A stretch of DNA of 64,000 nt from Pedobacter helvus (GTDB lineage Bacteria; Bacteroidota; Bacteroidia; Sphingobacteriales; Sphingobacteriaceae): positions 65,200 through 129,199 of the forward strand of contig NZ_SRMP01000003.1 of assembly GCF_005925325.1 (NCBI RefSeq), written 5' to 3'. The notes under the pieces are model-generated. The model was not told the origin of the DNA. It did not search any database and saw only the letters and a program-made list of their open reading frames with translations. Position 1 is the stretch's first letter. The number at the start of each line of letters is the position of its first letter. Below, in pieces: positions 1 to 9,992 of the stretch. The position numbers and the translations under genes were made by a program.

Positions 1-2
1 TT

Positions 3-2360
3 TTAAAGGAAAATGACCCACAGGCCATTGACTATTTAGAAAAAGCCCTGAAGGCTGGTGCAACATCTTTAAACAAAATAAGATGGACTTACACTTTAGC
101 ACAGCTTTACGAAAGTGAAAAACAATATGATAAAAGTTTGGCTGCTTATCGTAAAGTAGAAAAGAGTAACGCCGCTTTCGATATGTACTTTAATGCTAAA
201 TTGAGCAGGATTAGGGTAACTGAGCAGTTGAGTGGAAACACTTTCGACAGGAAGTTAGCGCTTAGCAAAATGCTTAAAGACGATAAGAATGAAGATTTCA
301 AAGATCAGATCTACTATGAAATTGCTGAGGATTATTACGCAGGAAATGATTACGATAAAGCAGAAGAATACTATAATCTATCAATAAAGAATAGCACAAC
401 AAACAATGTGCAGAAGGCTTTATCATATCTAAAAATTGCTGATTTAAATTTTAAGCATTATAGCGATTACGTTACCGCGAAACTTTACTATGATAGTACT
501 GCACTTACGCTGCCCAAAACACATCCGCTATATGAAGCGATAGCAAATAAAGCACAGAATTTAGCTTATTTACAGCAACGGTATGAAACAATTAACCTAC
601 AAGATACGCTGCAAAAGATTGCTGCGCTACCAGCAGCAGACAGACCCGTTGCTTTAAATAACTATTTCACATCTTTAGAACCTCAAACAGCATCAAGTAA
701 TAACGCCGGTAATCAGCAAACAACAACAGGAAGAGCTAATGTAAACTACACTTCGCAAACTGGAAGTACTTTTTATTTTGCAAACGCAAATGCTGTTAGC
801 AGAGGTTTTAATGAATTTAAGAAGCGTTGGGGAAACAGAAAGCTAGCTCCAAATTGGCGTCAAAGCGTAAAATCTTCGCAAAACCAAACAGAAACTTTAG
901 CCGCCACAACAGATAACAACCTTGCTGCGATGCCGCAAAATCCGGATACACCAGCCACTACAGTACCAAAATCTACCAGTCAGTCTAATGCATACCTAGA
1001 TTCAATTCCGCTTACTCCAGTACAGTTAGAAGCTTCGAACCAAAAGATTATCAACGCTTACTTAGAAATGGGTAGTTTTTATCAGCAGGTTTTAAATGAT
1101 AAACCCGAAGCCATAAAAACTTATGAAACTTTATTAAAGAGATTTCCGAATAATGGCAAGCTAGACATGATTTATTATAGTTTGTACTTAGCGCATTTAG
1201 GTACAAATAATGCAAAAGCTAACGAATATAAAAACTTAGTATTGAGTAAATTCCCAAATTCGGTTTTTGCCAAAACTATCTTAGATCCTAATTTTTCATT
1301 AAAACAAAGTCAACTAGAAGCAACCTTAAATAAGGAATACGAAATCGCTTTTAATAAACTGCAAGAAAGAGATTTTAAAACGGTAATTGCAAATACAACC
1401 AGTATTAGTCAACGCTTTCCTGGCAATGCCATGGAACCGCAATACGATTATCTTAAAGCCATAGCTATTGGACGGACAGAAAATGTAGATTATCTAATTG
1501 CTGCGTTTAAGGACATATCCGAAAGACATCAACGAGATTCATTGATTAAGCCATTGGTAGATCAGCATTTGTTATACATCAATGCACACTTAGCAGAGTT
1601 TAAGAAGAGAAAAATTGCATTGCCTAGCTATGACCCGAATGAAATTCCGTTTGCAGAGAACAAAACTGGCATAAGATTGAATGAACCAATTATTGCGAAC
1701 ATCCTAGATCCAACAGGAAAGAAAAAATTTGTACAACCAGCGCCACCACTAGTTAAAGAGCCTATTGCGGAGAAACCGATAGAAAAACCTATAGCTGAGA
1801 AAAAACCAGAAGAGAAACCTTTGGTTAAAGAAATTAAAAAGGATACAGTAATAGCAAAACTACCCGTTGTAGAACCTAAAAAAGATTCGGTTGTTGTTCC
1901 ACAAATCGTTAAAAAAGATACCATTGCCAACGTAATTGTAAGCCAAGCGGTAGATACGATAAAACCAGTGGTTACCCCCGAGCCTGCAAAAGAGACTTTG
2001 TTTAACCCTGCCTCTTCTAACAACTACTATTACATCGTCGCGATAAATGATGTAAGCTTAAACGTAAGTACGTCGCGTTTCGGTATCGGTCAATTTAATA
2101 GAGCTAGTTATTCTGGCAACAACCTTCGTCATCAGTTAAAAGAGTTAGAGCAAGATCAATTGATTATAGTGGGCGATTTTAGTAGCATAGCAGATGTACA
2201 ACAATATCAACAGCAGATAAAATCACAATTAGGTAGAATTATCAAAATACCTGCCGCTAATTATACTACTTTTGCAATAAGCAAAGAAAACCTTGATAAA
2301 ATCACTAATCGTGATACTTTAGAAAGGTATATTAGATATATCAACAACAATGAATTATAG
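3..2360 (+). CDS. porW: PorW/SprE-like TPR protein of the type IX secretion/gliding machinery (5' end outside window)
   Basis: The frame is already open at base 3 and no plausible start lies inside the window, so this is the C-terminal 785 residues of a longer protein. It is rich in tetratricopeptide-type helices (runs with A, Y and L at TPR spacing). A Lys/Pro/Glu/Val-rich low-complexity linker follows (about 1730-1990). The globular C-terminal domain begins near YYYIVAINDVS and ends in a short charged helix. PorW/SprE proteins are large TPR lipoproteins needed for T9SS function; the lipobox would lie upstream and cannot be checked. The last 11 bases overlap the start of the penicillin-binding protein gene, so the two are probably co-translated. 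The family is inferred from architecture and neighbour; the exact name is less sure than the TPR call. Confidence 0.72.
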   Translation, partial: LKENDPQAIDYLEKALKAGATSLNKIRWTYTLAQLYESEKQYDKSLAAYRKVEKSNAAFDMYFNAKLSRIRVTEQLSGNTFDRKLALSKMLKDDKNEDFKDQIYYEIAEDYYAGNDYDKAEEYYNLSIKNSTTNNVQKALSYLKIADLNFKHYSDYVTAKLYYDSTALTLPKTHPLYEAIANKAQNLAYLQQRYETINLQDTLQKIAALPAADRPVALNNYFTSLEPQTASSNNAGNQQTTTGRANVNYTSQTGSTFYFANANAVSRGFNEFKKRWGNRKLAPNWRQSVKSSQNQTETLAATTDNNLAAMPQNPDTPATTVPKSTSQSNAYLDSIPLTPVQLEASNQKIINAYLEMGSFYQQVLNDKPEAIKTYETLLKRFPNNGKLDMIYYSLYLAHLGTNNAKANEYKNLVLSKFPNSVFAKTILDPNFSLKQSQLEATLNKEYEIAFNKLQERDFKTVIANTTSISQRFPGNAMEPQYDYLKAIAIGRTENVDYLIAAFKDISERHQRDSLIKPLVDQHLLYINAHLAEFKKRKIALPSYDPNEIPFAENKTGIRLNEPIIANILDPTGKKKFVQPAPPLVKEPIAEKPIEKPIAEKKPEEKPLVKEIKKDTVIAKLPVVEPKKDSVVVPQIVKKDTIANVIVSQAVDTIKPVVTPEPAKETLFNPASSNNYYYIVAINDVSLNVSTSRFGIGQFNRASYSGNNLRHQLKELEQDQLIIVGDFSSIADVQQYQQQIKSQLGRIIKIPAANYTTFAISKENLDKITNRDTLERYIRYINNNEL

Positions 2361-4599
2361 AAGTAGAAACAACAATTCACTATCTCCAGAGTTAATTAGA
2401 AAATACAACTGGCGCATTTGGAAGGTACTTATTGCAGGTATCATCGCTTTCGCCATATTCATTGTGATGATCAGTTTTGGTGTTTTTGGTGAAATCCCAT
2501 CATTTATATCTATTGAGCACCCAAAAAGCAACGAAGCAACTGAGGTAATTTCTGAGGAAGGCAAAGTATTAGGCACCTATTTCGTTAAAAACAGATCGAA
2601 TGTTAACTACAGCGATATATCTCCCAACGTAATTAATGCGCTTATTGCTACAGAGGATATCCGTTTCCGCTCTCACTCGGGCATAGATTTTAGACGTACC
2701 TTCACTATTTTTCTTTATGCCATCGTGGGTAAAAAGCAAGGCGGAAGTACCATCACGCAACAGTTGGCGCTAAATCTTTTCTCTGAAGAAGGAAGAGCAA
2801 AAAACTTTTTAAAACGTATCATCCAGAAGTTTCAGGAGTGGGTTATTGCCATTAAATTGGAGCGTAACTATACCAAAGAAGAAATCATCACCATGTATTT
2901 AAACACTGTTGATTTTGGTAACAATGCTTACGGAATTAAATCTGCTGCAAGGGTCTATTTCAACACTACACCAGATAAATTAACTGTGCCACAAGCTGCT
3001 GTATTGATCGGTTTACAGAAAGGTATAACCCGTTATTCGCCAACTAAAAACCCTGAGCGTTCTTTAGACAGAAGAAATACCGTGATGGCTTTGATGGTAA
3101 AGGAGGGTTATATTACAGAAGATCAGTTTGCGGGCGAAAGAGAAAAGCCTTTGAACTTACGTTTTAATGCTGCTACAAATAACGATGGTATTGCTCCTTA
3201 TTTTAGAGCAGTGTTGAAAACAGAGGTGAAGAAAATCTTAGAAGAACGTTCTATCAATAAAGCTGATGGTACGCCTTATGATTTAGATAGAGATGGGCTA
3301 AAGATCTATTCTACGATCAATTACCAAATGCAGGTTTATGCCGAGGAAGCACAGAAAGAGTACATGAAAACCCTACAGGCGCAATTTACCAAAAGCTGGA
3401 AAGGTAGAAACCCATTCAGAGGTATGGAAAAACTGATTGATCAAGGCGTTAAAAGATCTGACAGGTATAAAGCTTTAAAAGCTGAAGGTAAATCTGATGA
3501 GGAGATTACAGCCGACTTTAACACCCCTTCGAGATTAACTATTTTCACTTGGAAAGGGAATATCGATACCTTGATGAAACCTATCGACTCAGTTAAATAT
3601 TATAAGCTACTATTGCGCAATGCGATGATGGCAATGGATCCGAAAACGGGAGATATCAAAGCCTGGGTGGGCGGTATCAACTTCGAACATTTTAAATACG
3701 ATCAGGTGAAAATGGGTAAAAGACAAGTAGGTTCAACTGCAAAACCTTTTACTTATGCTGTTGCCATAGAAAATGGCTACTCGCCATGCTACGAGGTGCT
3801 TAATGAGCCTGTAACCATTTCTACGCCTGGTAGCCCAGATTGGACGCCTAGAAACTCTGGCACACCGCTTCCTGGAAAAATCACTCTACAAAAAGGATTG
3901 GCTTACTCTCAAAACTATATTGTTGCCTACTTAATGAAGCAAGTTGGCCCAACGGCAGTTATGAACGAGATCAAGAAAATGGGGATCACCAGCGATGTAC
4001 CGGCCGTACCATCTATCAGTTTAGGTACTTTTGATGCTTCTATTTACGATATGGTTGGTGCCTACGGTGTGTTTGCCAACAAAGGTGCTTGGACACAACC
4101 AAACTTCATTACCAAAATAGAAGATAAAAATGGGGTTGTGCTTTACGAAAGTAAGCCTATCATTAAAGTAGCTATGAATGAAGAAGTTGCTTATGTAATG
4201 ACCCGCATGTTACGTGGCGTAATAACCGGCGGTACAGGTTCTCGCTTAAGTTATAAATACAAAGTTAACGGACCTATTGGTGGTAAAACTGGTACGACTC
4301 AAAATAACTCTGATGGTTGGTTTATGGCCATCACTCCAGATTTAGTTGCTGGTGTTTGGACGGGTTGCGAAGATCGTGCTTTCCACTTTACTAGTACCAG
4401 AGATGGTGAAGGCGCTAACTCCGCCTTACCAATCTACGCAGGTTTTATGAAGCGAGTATATGCCAATCCGAATTTGAAGATGAGTAAAAACGATTTCACA
4501 CCTCCGAATAGCGGCGTAAATATCATTTACGATTGTAATCAATACCAGCAACAGGAGCAAGACACCACCTCGGAGCTGGATAAGAAATTAGGATTTTAA
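2350..4599 (+). CDS. mrcA: Class A penicillin-binding protein 1A (transglycosylase/transpeptidase)
   Basis: Bifunctional peptidoglycan synthase: it polymerises lipid II and cross-links stem peptides on the periplasmic face of the inner membrane. A short cytoplasmic N-terminus is followed by one membrane anchor at about residues 26-48. The GT51 domain has the catalytic motif ATEDIRFRSHSG and the GGSTITQQLALNLF motif. The transpeptidase domain has SxxK (STAKPF, Ser near 462), SxN (SQN) and KTGT (near 646), so both activities look intact. At 749 residues the length is normal for the family. It starts inside the end of the upstream TPR gene (11-base overlap) and is followed by a strong hairpin terminator. 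It may be ordinary housekeeping, or coupled to envelope insertion of the secretion machinery encoded next to it; the coupling is only inferred from the overlap. Confidence 0.93.
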   Translation: MNYRSRNNNSLSPELIRKYNWRIWKVLIAGIIAFAIFIVMISFGVFGEIPSFISIEHPKSNEATEVISEEGKVLGTYFVKNRSNVNYSDISPNVINALIATEDIRFRSHSGIDFRRTFTIFLYAIVGKKQGGSTITQQLALNLFSEEGRAKNFLKRIIQKFQEWVIAIKLERNYTKEEIITMYLNTVDFGNNAYGIKSAARVYFNTTPDKLTVPQAAVLIGLQKGITRYSPTKNPERSLDRRNTVMALMVKEGYITEDQFAGEREKPLNLRFNAATNNDGIAPYFRAVLKTEVKKILEERSINKADGTPYDLDRDGLKIYSTINYQMQVYAEEAQKEYMKTLQAQFTKSWKGRNPFRGMEKLIDQGVKRSDRYKALKAEGKSDEEITADFNTPSRLTIFTWKGNIDTLMKPIDSVKYYKLLLRNAMMAMDPKTGDIKAWVGGINFEHFKYDQVKMGKRQVGSTAKPFTYAVAIENGYSPCYEVLNEPVTISTPGSPDWTPRNSGTPLPGKITLQKGLAYSQNYIVAYLMKQVGPTAVMNEIKKMGITSDVPAVPSISLGTFDASIYDMVGAYGVFANKGAWTQPNFITKIEDKNGVVLYESKPIIKVAMNEEVAYVMTRMLRGVITGGTGSRLSYKYKVNGPIGGKTGTTQNNSDGWFMAITPDLVAGVWTGCEDRAFHFTSTRDGEGANSALPIYAGFMKRVYANPNLKMSKNDFTPPNSGVNIIYDCNQYQQQEQDTTSELDKKLGF

Positions 4600-4619
4600 A
4601 TTCATCACCAAAAGTATAA

Positions 4620-4654
4620 TAGACCTCGTAGATTTCGAAAACCTACGAGGTCTA
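4620..4654 (+). terminator. Hairpin terminator after the PBP gene; member of an AGAC...GTCT repeat family
   Basis: A perfect 11-bp stem (AGACCTCGTAG / CTACGAGGTCT), extended by one T-A pair, is followed by a T run (4656-4661). Loop centre is TTTCGAAA. The same 33-base architecture with a different stem sequence recurs at 31729-31761. Confidence 0.8.
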
Positions 4655-4665
4655 ATTTTTTAGTG

Positions 4666-4673
4666 TAAATTTG
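4666..4673 (+). promoter_or_regulatory. -7 element TAAATTTG of the uvrC promoter
   Basis: Matches the Bacteroidota TAnnTTTG consensus. It ends 7 bases before the uvrC ATG, so transcription should begin at or almost at the start codon. No convincing -33 TTG was found. Confidence 0.5.
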
Positions 4674-4680
4674 TAATCTG

Positions 4681-6495
4681 ATGAGCAGTTTCGATTATAA
4701 AAAGGCGTTAAAAGACATTCCACATAGACCAGGGGTTTACCAATATTTTGATGTGGATGACAAGCTTATTTATATTGGCAAGGCTAAGGACTTGAGAAAT
4801 CGTGTTAGCTCTTACTTTGTACAAGACAAGCAACTCAATGGAAAAACACGAGTTTTAGTTTCGAAAATTAGGCGCATCCAATTTACTATTGTGGATACCG
4901 AGATAGATGCTTGGTTACTGGAGAACAGCTTGATCAAAAAACATCAGCCTCGCTACAATATCATGCTTAAAGATGACAAGACCTATCCTTGGATTGTTAT
5001 TAAGAAAGAGCCATTTCCACGAGTTTTCTCTACCAGAAGAATGATCAAAGATGGCTCTACTTATTTAGGCCCCTACGCCTCTGTAGGTATGATGCATACC
5101 ATTTTAGACCTCATCAAAGAAACTTACACTTTACGGACTTGCAACTTGGCTTTAACGCAAGAAAACATCAATGCAAATAAGTTTAAAGTATGTTTAGAAT
5201 ATCAAATTGGCAACTGTAAAGGCCCTTGCCAAAACTACCAATCTAAGGAAGACTACGAACATAACATTGCCGAAATTAAAGACATTTTAAACGGTAAAAT
5301 TGGCAACGTAATTAAAGAAGTAAAGCAGGTAGTTAAAACTGCTGCCGAAGAGCTAAATTTTGAGTTGGCGCATGAATATCAGAAGAAACTGAGTATACTC
5401 GAGAAATACCAAAGTAAATCTACCGTAGTAAGCAGTGCCATTACCAATATCGATGTGGTAAGTATTGCTAGCGACGAGCGTTATGCCTTTGTAAATTACC
5501 TGAAAGTGATGAACGGTGCGATTATTCAAACGCAAACCATAGAAATTAAAAAGCGTTTAGATGAAAGCGATGAAGAGTTGCTTTCTATCGCCATCGCTGA
5601 GTTTAGAAGTAGGTTTAAAAGTACTTCTAGAGAAATTGTGGTTCCATTTGAAATTCCTTTGGAGGATACCAATTTGAAACTTACTGTACCGAAATTAGGT
5701 GAGAAAAAAGCATTGTTAGAACTTTCTCAAAAGAATGTGCTCTTCTTTAAAAAGGAGAAGCTAAATCAGTACGAGAAGTTAAATCCGGAGCTAAAAACCG
5801 ATCGGGTTTTAACACAGATGAAAAATGATTTGAGGTTAACGCAACTGCCCTATCATATCGAATGTTTTGATAACTCGAACTTTCAGGGCAAGTATCCTGT
5901 TTCGGCAATTGTGGTTTTTAAAGACGCCAAACCTAGCAAAAAGGACTACCGTCATTTCAACGTGAAAACTGTGGAAGGTCCGAACGATTTTGCTACGATG
6001 CAGGAAGCTGTTTACAGGCGATATAAACGAATGCTAGAAGAAAATCAGAGCTTGCCCCAATTGATCATTATTGATGGTGGAAAGGGTCAATTATCGTCGG
6101 CAGTGAGCAGTTTAAAGAAATTAGGTATAGATAAGAAGGTAACGGTTATCGGTATTGCGAAGAGGTTAGAAGAACTTTATTACCCGAATGACAGTTTCCC
6201 GCTTTACCTTGACAAGAAATCTGAAACGCTTAAAATCATTCAGCATTTACGAGATGAAGCCCACCGGTTTGGTATTACCTTCCACCGTAAAAAACGCGAC
6301 CAAGGTACATTAAAAACAGAGCTAGAAGAAATAGAAGGCATTGGGAAGAGCACGGCAGATAAACTGCTTACTCATTTCAAATCTGTAAAGAAAATTAAAG
6401 AAGCCAGTGCAGAAGAATTAGCGAAGCTGCTTAATAAAAAGCAAATGGTTACGCTGCAGAATTATTTTAATGGCACAGAAACCCCAAACTCCTAA
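4681..6495 (+). CDS. uvrC: UvrABC excinuclease subunit C
   Basis: Makes both incisions around bulky DNA lesions after UvrA/UvrB loading. The N-terminal GIY-YIG nuclease is visible (PGVYQYF ... YIGKAKDLRNRV, residues about 17-45). A UVR-type helical segment lies near residues 215-240 (FELAHEYQKKL). The RNase H-like nuclease follows, with acidic motifs IECFDNSNFQG and IDGGKGQ and the His in HRFGITFHR. The tandem helix-hairpin-helix tail (EEIEGIGKSTADKLL) is present. The length of 604 residues is normal. The gene stands alone: a terminator precedes it, its own promoter element sits at the start codon, and a bidirectional hairpin separates it from convergent gldN. Confidence 0.97.
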   Translation: MSSFDYKKALKDIPHRPGVYQYFDVDDKLIYIGKAKDLRNRVSSYFVQDKQLNGKTRVLVSKIRRIQFTIVDTEIDAWLLENSLIKKHQPRYNIMLKDDKTYPWIVIKKEPFPRVFSTRRMIKDGSTYLGPYASVGMMHTILDLIKETYTLRTCNLALTQENINANKFKVCLEYQIGNCKGPCQNYQSKEDYEHNIAEIKDILNGKIGNVIKEVKQVVKTAAEELNFELAHEYQKKLSILEKYQSKSTVVSSAITNIDVVSIASDERYAFVNYLKVMNGAIIQTQTIEIKKRLDESDEELLSIAIAEFRSRFKSTSREIVVPFEIPLEDTNLKLTVPKLGEKKALLELSQKNVLFFKKEKLNQYEKLNPELKTDRVLTQMKNDLRLTQLPYHIECFDNSNFQGKYPVSAIVVFKDAKPSKKDYRHFNVKTVEGPNDFATMQEAVYRRYKRMLEENQSLPQLIIIDGGKGQLSSAVSSLKKLGIDKKVTVIGIAKRLEELYYPNDSFPLYLDKKSETLKIIQHLRDEAHRFGITFHRKKRDQGTLKTELEEIEGIGKSTADKLLTHFKSVKKIKEASAEELAKLLNKKQMVTLQNYFNGTETPNS

Positions 6496-6540
6496 AGGGC
6501 TTTGCCTCATATGCAATAAAAATCAATTTCTAATAAAATA

Positions 6541-6572
6541 GAAAAGAGCAAATCTTTCGATTTGCTCTTTTC
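6541..6572. terminator. Bidirectional hairpin terminator between uvrC and gldN
   Basis: A perfect 14-bp stem (GAAAAGAGCAAATC / GATTTGCTCTTTTC) with a 4-base loop. The A/T-rich outer stem gives a T run on either strand, as expected between convergent genes. Confidence 0.85.
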
Positions 6573-6621
6573 TTATACGCTATTGCTAACCCTTCCCTTC
6601 GGGGAGGATTGGTTGGGACTT

Positions 6622-7566
6622 TTAATATTCCCAAAGCCCTTGTTCCATATCGGCCATTTTCTTTTTGATACGTTCGCTCTCTTGTAAACGTTGTCTTGGA
6701 TCGCCAATTAAATCTTTCACTTTGTAATCTCCGGCATTGGTTTCTTTCACAATATGGCTAGAAAACAGTCGGTGGATAAAGAAATCATCCATGCTTAAAG
6801 GAGAAGAATCATTTAGCGGGTTAAACAATCTTTTCGATGCTAAAATGTCTCTAGCTTCTTCGTAAGCAATCCAGAATATAGGCTGCCATTCTTTAGTCTG
6901 ATCGTTCATTTTTAATGGCGCTAAAGCAACAATACGAGGCTCAAAAACACCTCTTTTTCCATCCAAAACCCAATCTTCCTTAATTCTATATTTTTTAAAT
7001 AACTCAGGATTAAACTCGCCAGCAACCTGAGTAACTGTACCTGCTTTATTGTTGGTGACATTCACCACACCATTTGCCATTCTAAGCGCCTCAGTAGTAT
7101 CCAATGGAAAGTCAAATCCATCAACATCATCTAAAGTAGTAGGGTTTTTAGGATTGTATGCGGTAAGCTCTTCATTTCTTACATGAGTAAGCAAAACATC
7201 AATCAGCCTAGATTTAGGATAGTTAAGTACGCCGTTAATGGTATCACGTAAATCGATATCTCTCCATACACGCTTCGTATAAATCACATCTTCATCCTTA
7301 ATTACAGGCAAAAACGCTTTTTCAGTAGCGGTATCTCTCAACTCACGCTCCATAGCATAACCATCTTTCGGTTTTACTTTAGCAGCTTTTTTGCTTTTAA
7401 CTACTGTTTTTGCAGTATCTGTCTTTTGCGTTTCTGCAGCAGGCTTAGCAGGAGTAGTGGTGGGTCTACTCGCACTTCCCTGTCTCGTATTTCTCTGTTG
7501 AGCAAAACTTACAGATGCAATTAGCACAGCAATAACAACTAACAACGCACTCTTTTTCATCTTCAA
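6622..7566 (-). CDS. gldN: Gliding motility/T9SS protein GldN
   Basis: Periplasmic component of the type IX secretion system that works with GldK at the outer membrane. A clear signal peptide ends near VSFAQ (residues about 1-22). A low-complexity Thr/Ala/Lys-rich linker comes next, then the conserved GldN domain (KDEDVIYTKRVWRDIDLRD near residues 92-110, and IWEY-type ends such as EQGLWEY). It is the last gene of gldKLMN and begins one base after the gldM stop codon, so translation is probably coupled. At 314 residues it is normal for the family. A second Met two codons in (MKMKK) could be the real start. Confidence 0.95.
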   Translation of the reverse strand: MKMKKSALLVVIAVLIASVSFAQQRNTRQGSASRPTTTPAKPAAETQKTDTAKTVVKSKKAAKVKPKDGYAMERELRDTATEKAFLPVIKDEDVIYTKRVWRDIDLRDTINGVLNYPKSRLIDVLLTHVRNEELTAYNPKNPTTLDDVDGFDFPLDTTEALRMANGVVNVTNNKAGTVTQVAGEFNPELFKKYRIKEDWVLDGKRGVFEPRIVALAPLKMNDQTKEWQPIFWIAYEEARDILASKRLFNPLNDSSPLSMDDFFIHRLFSSHIVKETNAGDYKVKDLIGDPRQRLQESERIKKKMADMEQGLWEY

Positions 7567-9093
7567 TTATTTTACTTTAAATACCAATTGTGGCAATACT
7601 TTTTGTCTACCATCTGGACCTTGAGAAACGATATCACTAAAGATCACGGTAGTACCTGGAGAAACTGCATTGATTGCATTTCTAACCGCTCCAGTAAAGT
7701 TGCCACCTTGTCCCGAGATCGTAATGGCATCAGAACGAGGTTTGATTACCGTTAATTCAAAACGTATAATCCTGAACTTCACATCGAATGGGAAATCATC
7801 TAGATCAGCCTCAATTTCAGATTCGCTTTTTAATTGTACCGATGCAATATCGCCACCACCATAACCACCAACTTTCGCAATTGGTGCCGGAATAGCTTTT
7901 ACTCTAAACTTAGGCGCACCTAAATTTACCGTTTTTCCATTGTTAACGCCGCTTACATTAATAGATACTTCTTTTCCTACCAACGAACCCGGCACATTGA
8001 TCATATACTTACCACCGCCACCGGTTAGAGAACCGCCGCCAGTAATACTTGCATTGATATTAGGGAAACCCGCTGCCGAGATGGTAAAAGGATTTGGAAT
8101 ACCTGCATAGATTACGTTCAGCTTATCTGAAGAAACTGTTGCCGAAGGTGCAGCTACCTGATAAATTTGAGGTTTAGTTTCGTAGGTTTTAATGTTTCCG
8201 TTTCTTTCTTTAACCCTAATTGTACCTTTCCAAGTAAATGTACCTACACTTCCTGTACTTCCGGTATAAATACCTTTTCCTTTATCAGTAGGTACCTTAT
8301 TTCCATTTACGCTAACATCTGGAGAAGATTTAGAGTCACTCGCAGTTAAATAAATCTCTGCTTTGTAAGGTTGGCCTTGTATCACATAAGACGAAGGAGC
8401 CACAGCTACCGCTTCAAACTGATCAAGGACTACAATAGGTTTATCTGCTAAAATTTTGTTGATGATATCGGCTTCCATGTTTTTAGCATCGTTCTGAAGC
8501 ATCGTCAATATCGTTCTAAAAGCTGCTAAAGGCACACCTTCACCAAAATTGTTACCAGTCCAAGTTTTAGGTTCTCCAGCTTTAGGTTTAACTGGATCTA
8601 AAGCCTGTAAGGTAAACGTTGGCTTACCTTCATCTGCCTGTAAAAGTGATGCTAATTTTTTACCAGTACTATTGATTTCGTCTTGTAACTTTTTACCAGC
8701 TTTATGCTCAGAATCACTTCCCATGATATGCTGACCGATATCCAAGTTATTTTTTTGCTTTAATTCTCCATTCTCCTCGAAGCCATCTTTAGCTATTTCT
8801 GCTTGAAGTTTATCGATATATTTAATTAAGTCTTCGCCTACTTTTTGAGCTTGCTTTGCTCGGTTTAACTTCAGTAAATTATCTGGACTTTCCTTCGCTT
8901 TGGTATTTTCGTAGTTTCTCAAAAGCTGAGAAATGCTACTTTCAACATTATCTTTAGATGTGTTTAAACTATTATTGATGTTGTTGAAAGCTCTCAGCAC
9001 CAAATCTGAAACGTTAATCGCAAGCATGGCCAATAGCACTAAATACATTAGCCCTATCATCCTCTGCCTTGCGGTTTCCTTACCTCCTGCCAT
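7567..9093 (-). CDS. gldM: T9SS motor/shaft protein GldM
   Basis: Partner of GldL in the proton-driven motor of gliding and type IX secretion. Its single N-terminal membrane helix sits in the inner membrane and its long periplasmic part spans towards the GldK/GldN ring. The hallmark start MAGGKETARQRMIGLMYLV with one hydrophobic helix (about residues 12-33) is present. An alpha-helical D1-like region follows (to about 220), then Ig-like beta domains rich in Gly/Val to the C-terminus. The length of 508 residues is typical. It lies between gldL (39-base gap) and gldN (no gap). Confidence 0.96.
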   Translation of the reverse strand: MAGGKETARQRMIGLMYLVLLAMLAINVSDLVLRAFNNINNSLNTSKDNVESSISQLLRNYENTKAKESPDNLLKLNRAKQAQKVGEDLIKYIDKLQAEIAKDGFEENGELKQKNNLDIGQHIMGSDSEHKAGKKLQDEINSTGKKLASLLQADEGKPTFTLQALDPVKPKAGEPKTWTGNNFGEGVPLAAFRTILTMLQNDAKNMEADIINKILADKPIVVLDQFEAVAVAPSSYVIQGQPYKAEIYLTASDSKSSPDVSVNGNKVPTDKGKGIYTGSTGSVGTFTWKGTIRVKERNGNIKTYETKPQIYQVAAPSATVSSDKLNVIYAGIPNPFTISAAGFPNINASITGGGSLTGGGGKYMINVPGSLVGKEVSINVSGVNNGKTVNLGAPKFRVKAIPAPIAKVGGYGGGDIASVQLKSESEIEADLDDFPFDVKFRIIRFELTVIKPRSDAITISGQGGNFTGAVRNAINAVSPGTTVIFSDIVSQGPDGRQKVLPQLVFKVK

Positions 9094-9132
9094 ATTATAT
9101 TAATTTAGGTCTTAAGTTTATAATATGACTAA

Positions 9133-9939
9133 CTATGCACGTGGTTGATTCATTGCCGTTAACATGTTGCCATAGATAGCGTTTAACGACGATAAGTTTT
9201 TAGCCAGTTTACCAACTTCCTCTTTGAACTGCTTCGAGTCTTCCATAGAATCGTTGAAGTTACCCATAGTTAGAGATAAGTTTTGGTAAAATTTATTCAT
9301 TGATTTTAAATGAGCGCTAGAATCTTGCAACTCTAACTCATAAACTGCATTGAGTGCAGATAGGTTTTTCGCCAAGCTATTCACCTGCTCGTGGTAAGCT
9401 TTAGCATCTGCATTGCTAGCCCCTAATTCGGCCAGTTGCTCCGTTGCTTTACCAAAAGCCAAATTCATATTGCCTAAACTATCTGAAGCGCCTTTCACCT
9501 TAGCAGTAAACTCGTTAGTTGCGAGTGACGCATCAGCTACATTAGAGATGCTAGCCACCTTATCACCGAAAGTACGTAAACCATTCCCAAGGCTTTCAAT
9601 CAATTCTGGACCGATTTTATCGTTCACTAATTTATCTAAAGCACTAGTTGAGCCTCCACCAGCCACTGCAGCCTGAGGAATTGCATCTTGAGGCGTAGGT
9701 TTACCATCTTGGCGTAACTGAGGATAAACTTTTTCCCACTCTACGTCCGGTTGTGGGGGGAAGAAGCCTAATAATAAGAATAACGCCGCCTCAACGCCTA
9801 GACCAACACCAATCATGATACTGCCCCATTGTCCTCCCAAGTGAAGGATCTTAAATAACGCACCTACAATTACAATTGATGCACCTACCGAGGTAGCAAA
9901 GTGTAATTTCGCATCTGTACTAGCAAATTTTCCGGCCAT
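9133..9939 (-). CDS. gldL: T9SS motor protein GldL
   Basis: Inner-membrane stator-like protein that, with GldM, converts proton-motive force into secretion and gliding energy. Two N-terminal membrane helices are visible (about residues 16-34 and 38-60). The second carries a buried Glu (E50 in GVEAALF), corresponding to the conserved Glu known to be needed in Flavobacterium GldL. The rest is a long cytoplasmic helical region with two similar segments (FxxxVxxLAKNLSxLNAxY near residues 188-202 and 242-257), which looks like an internal repeat. At 268 residues the length is normal. Confidence 0.95.
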   Translation of the reverse strand: MAGKFASTDAKLHFATSVGASIVIVGALFKILHLGGQWGSIMIGVGLGVEAALFLLLGFFPPQPDVEWEKVYPQLRQDGKPTPQDAIPQAAVAGGGSTSALDKLVNDKIGPELIESLGNGLRTFGDKVASISNVADASLATNEFTAKVKGASDSLGNMNLAFGKATEQLAELGASNADAKAYHEQVNSLAKNLSALNAVYELELQDSSAHLKSMNKFYQNLSLTMGNFNDSMEDSKQFKEEVGKLAKNLSSLNAIYGNMLTAMNQPRA

Positions 9940-9992
9940 GATTCTTAATAGTTAAGTTTTAGTTTGGGGTTTGTAAATTTCTGTCTAATTAA

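Noticed and set aside
1628..2023. Long open frame on the minus strand inside the porW-like gene
   Set aside because: It is a by-product of the low-complexity Lys/Pro linker on the plus strand; the translation is Ser/Thr/Gly/Phe-rich and has no family likeness.
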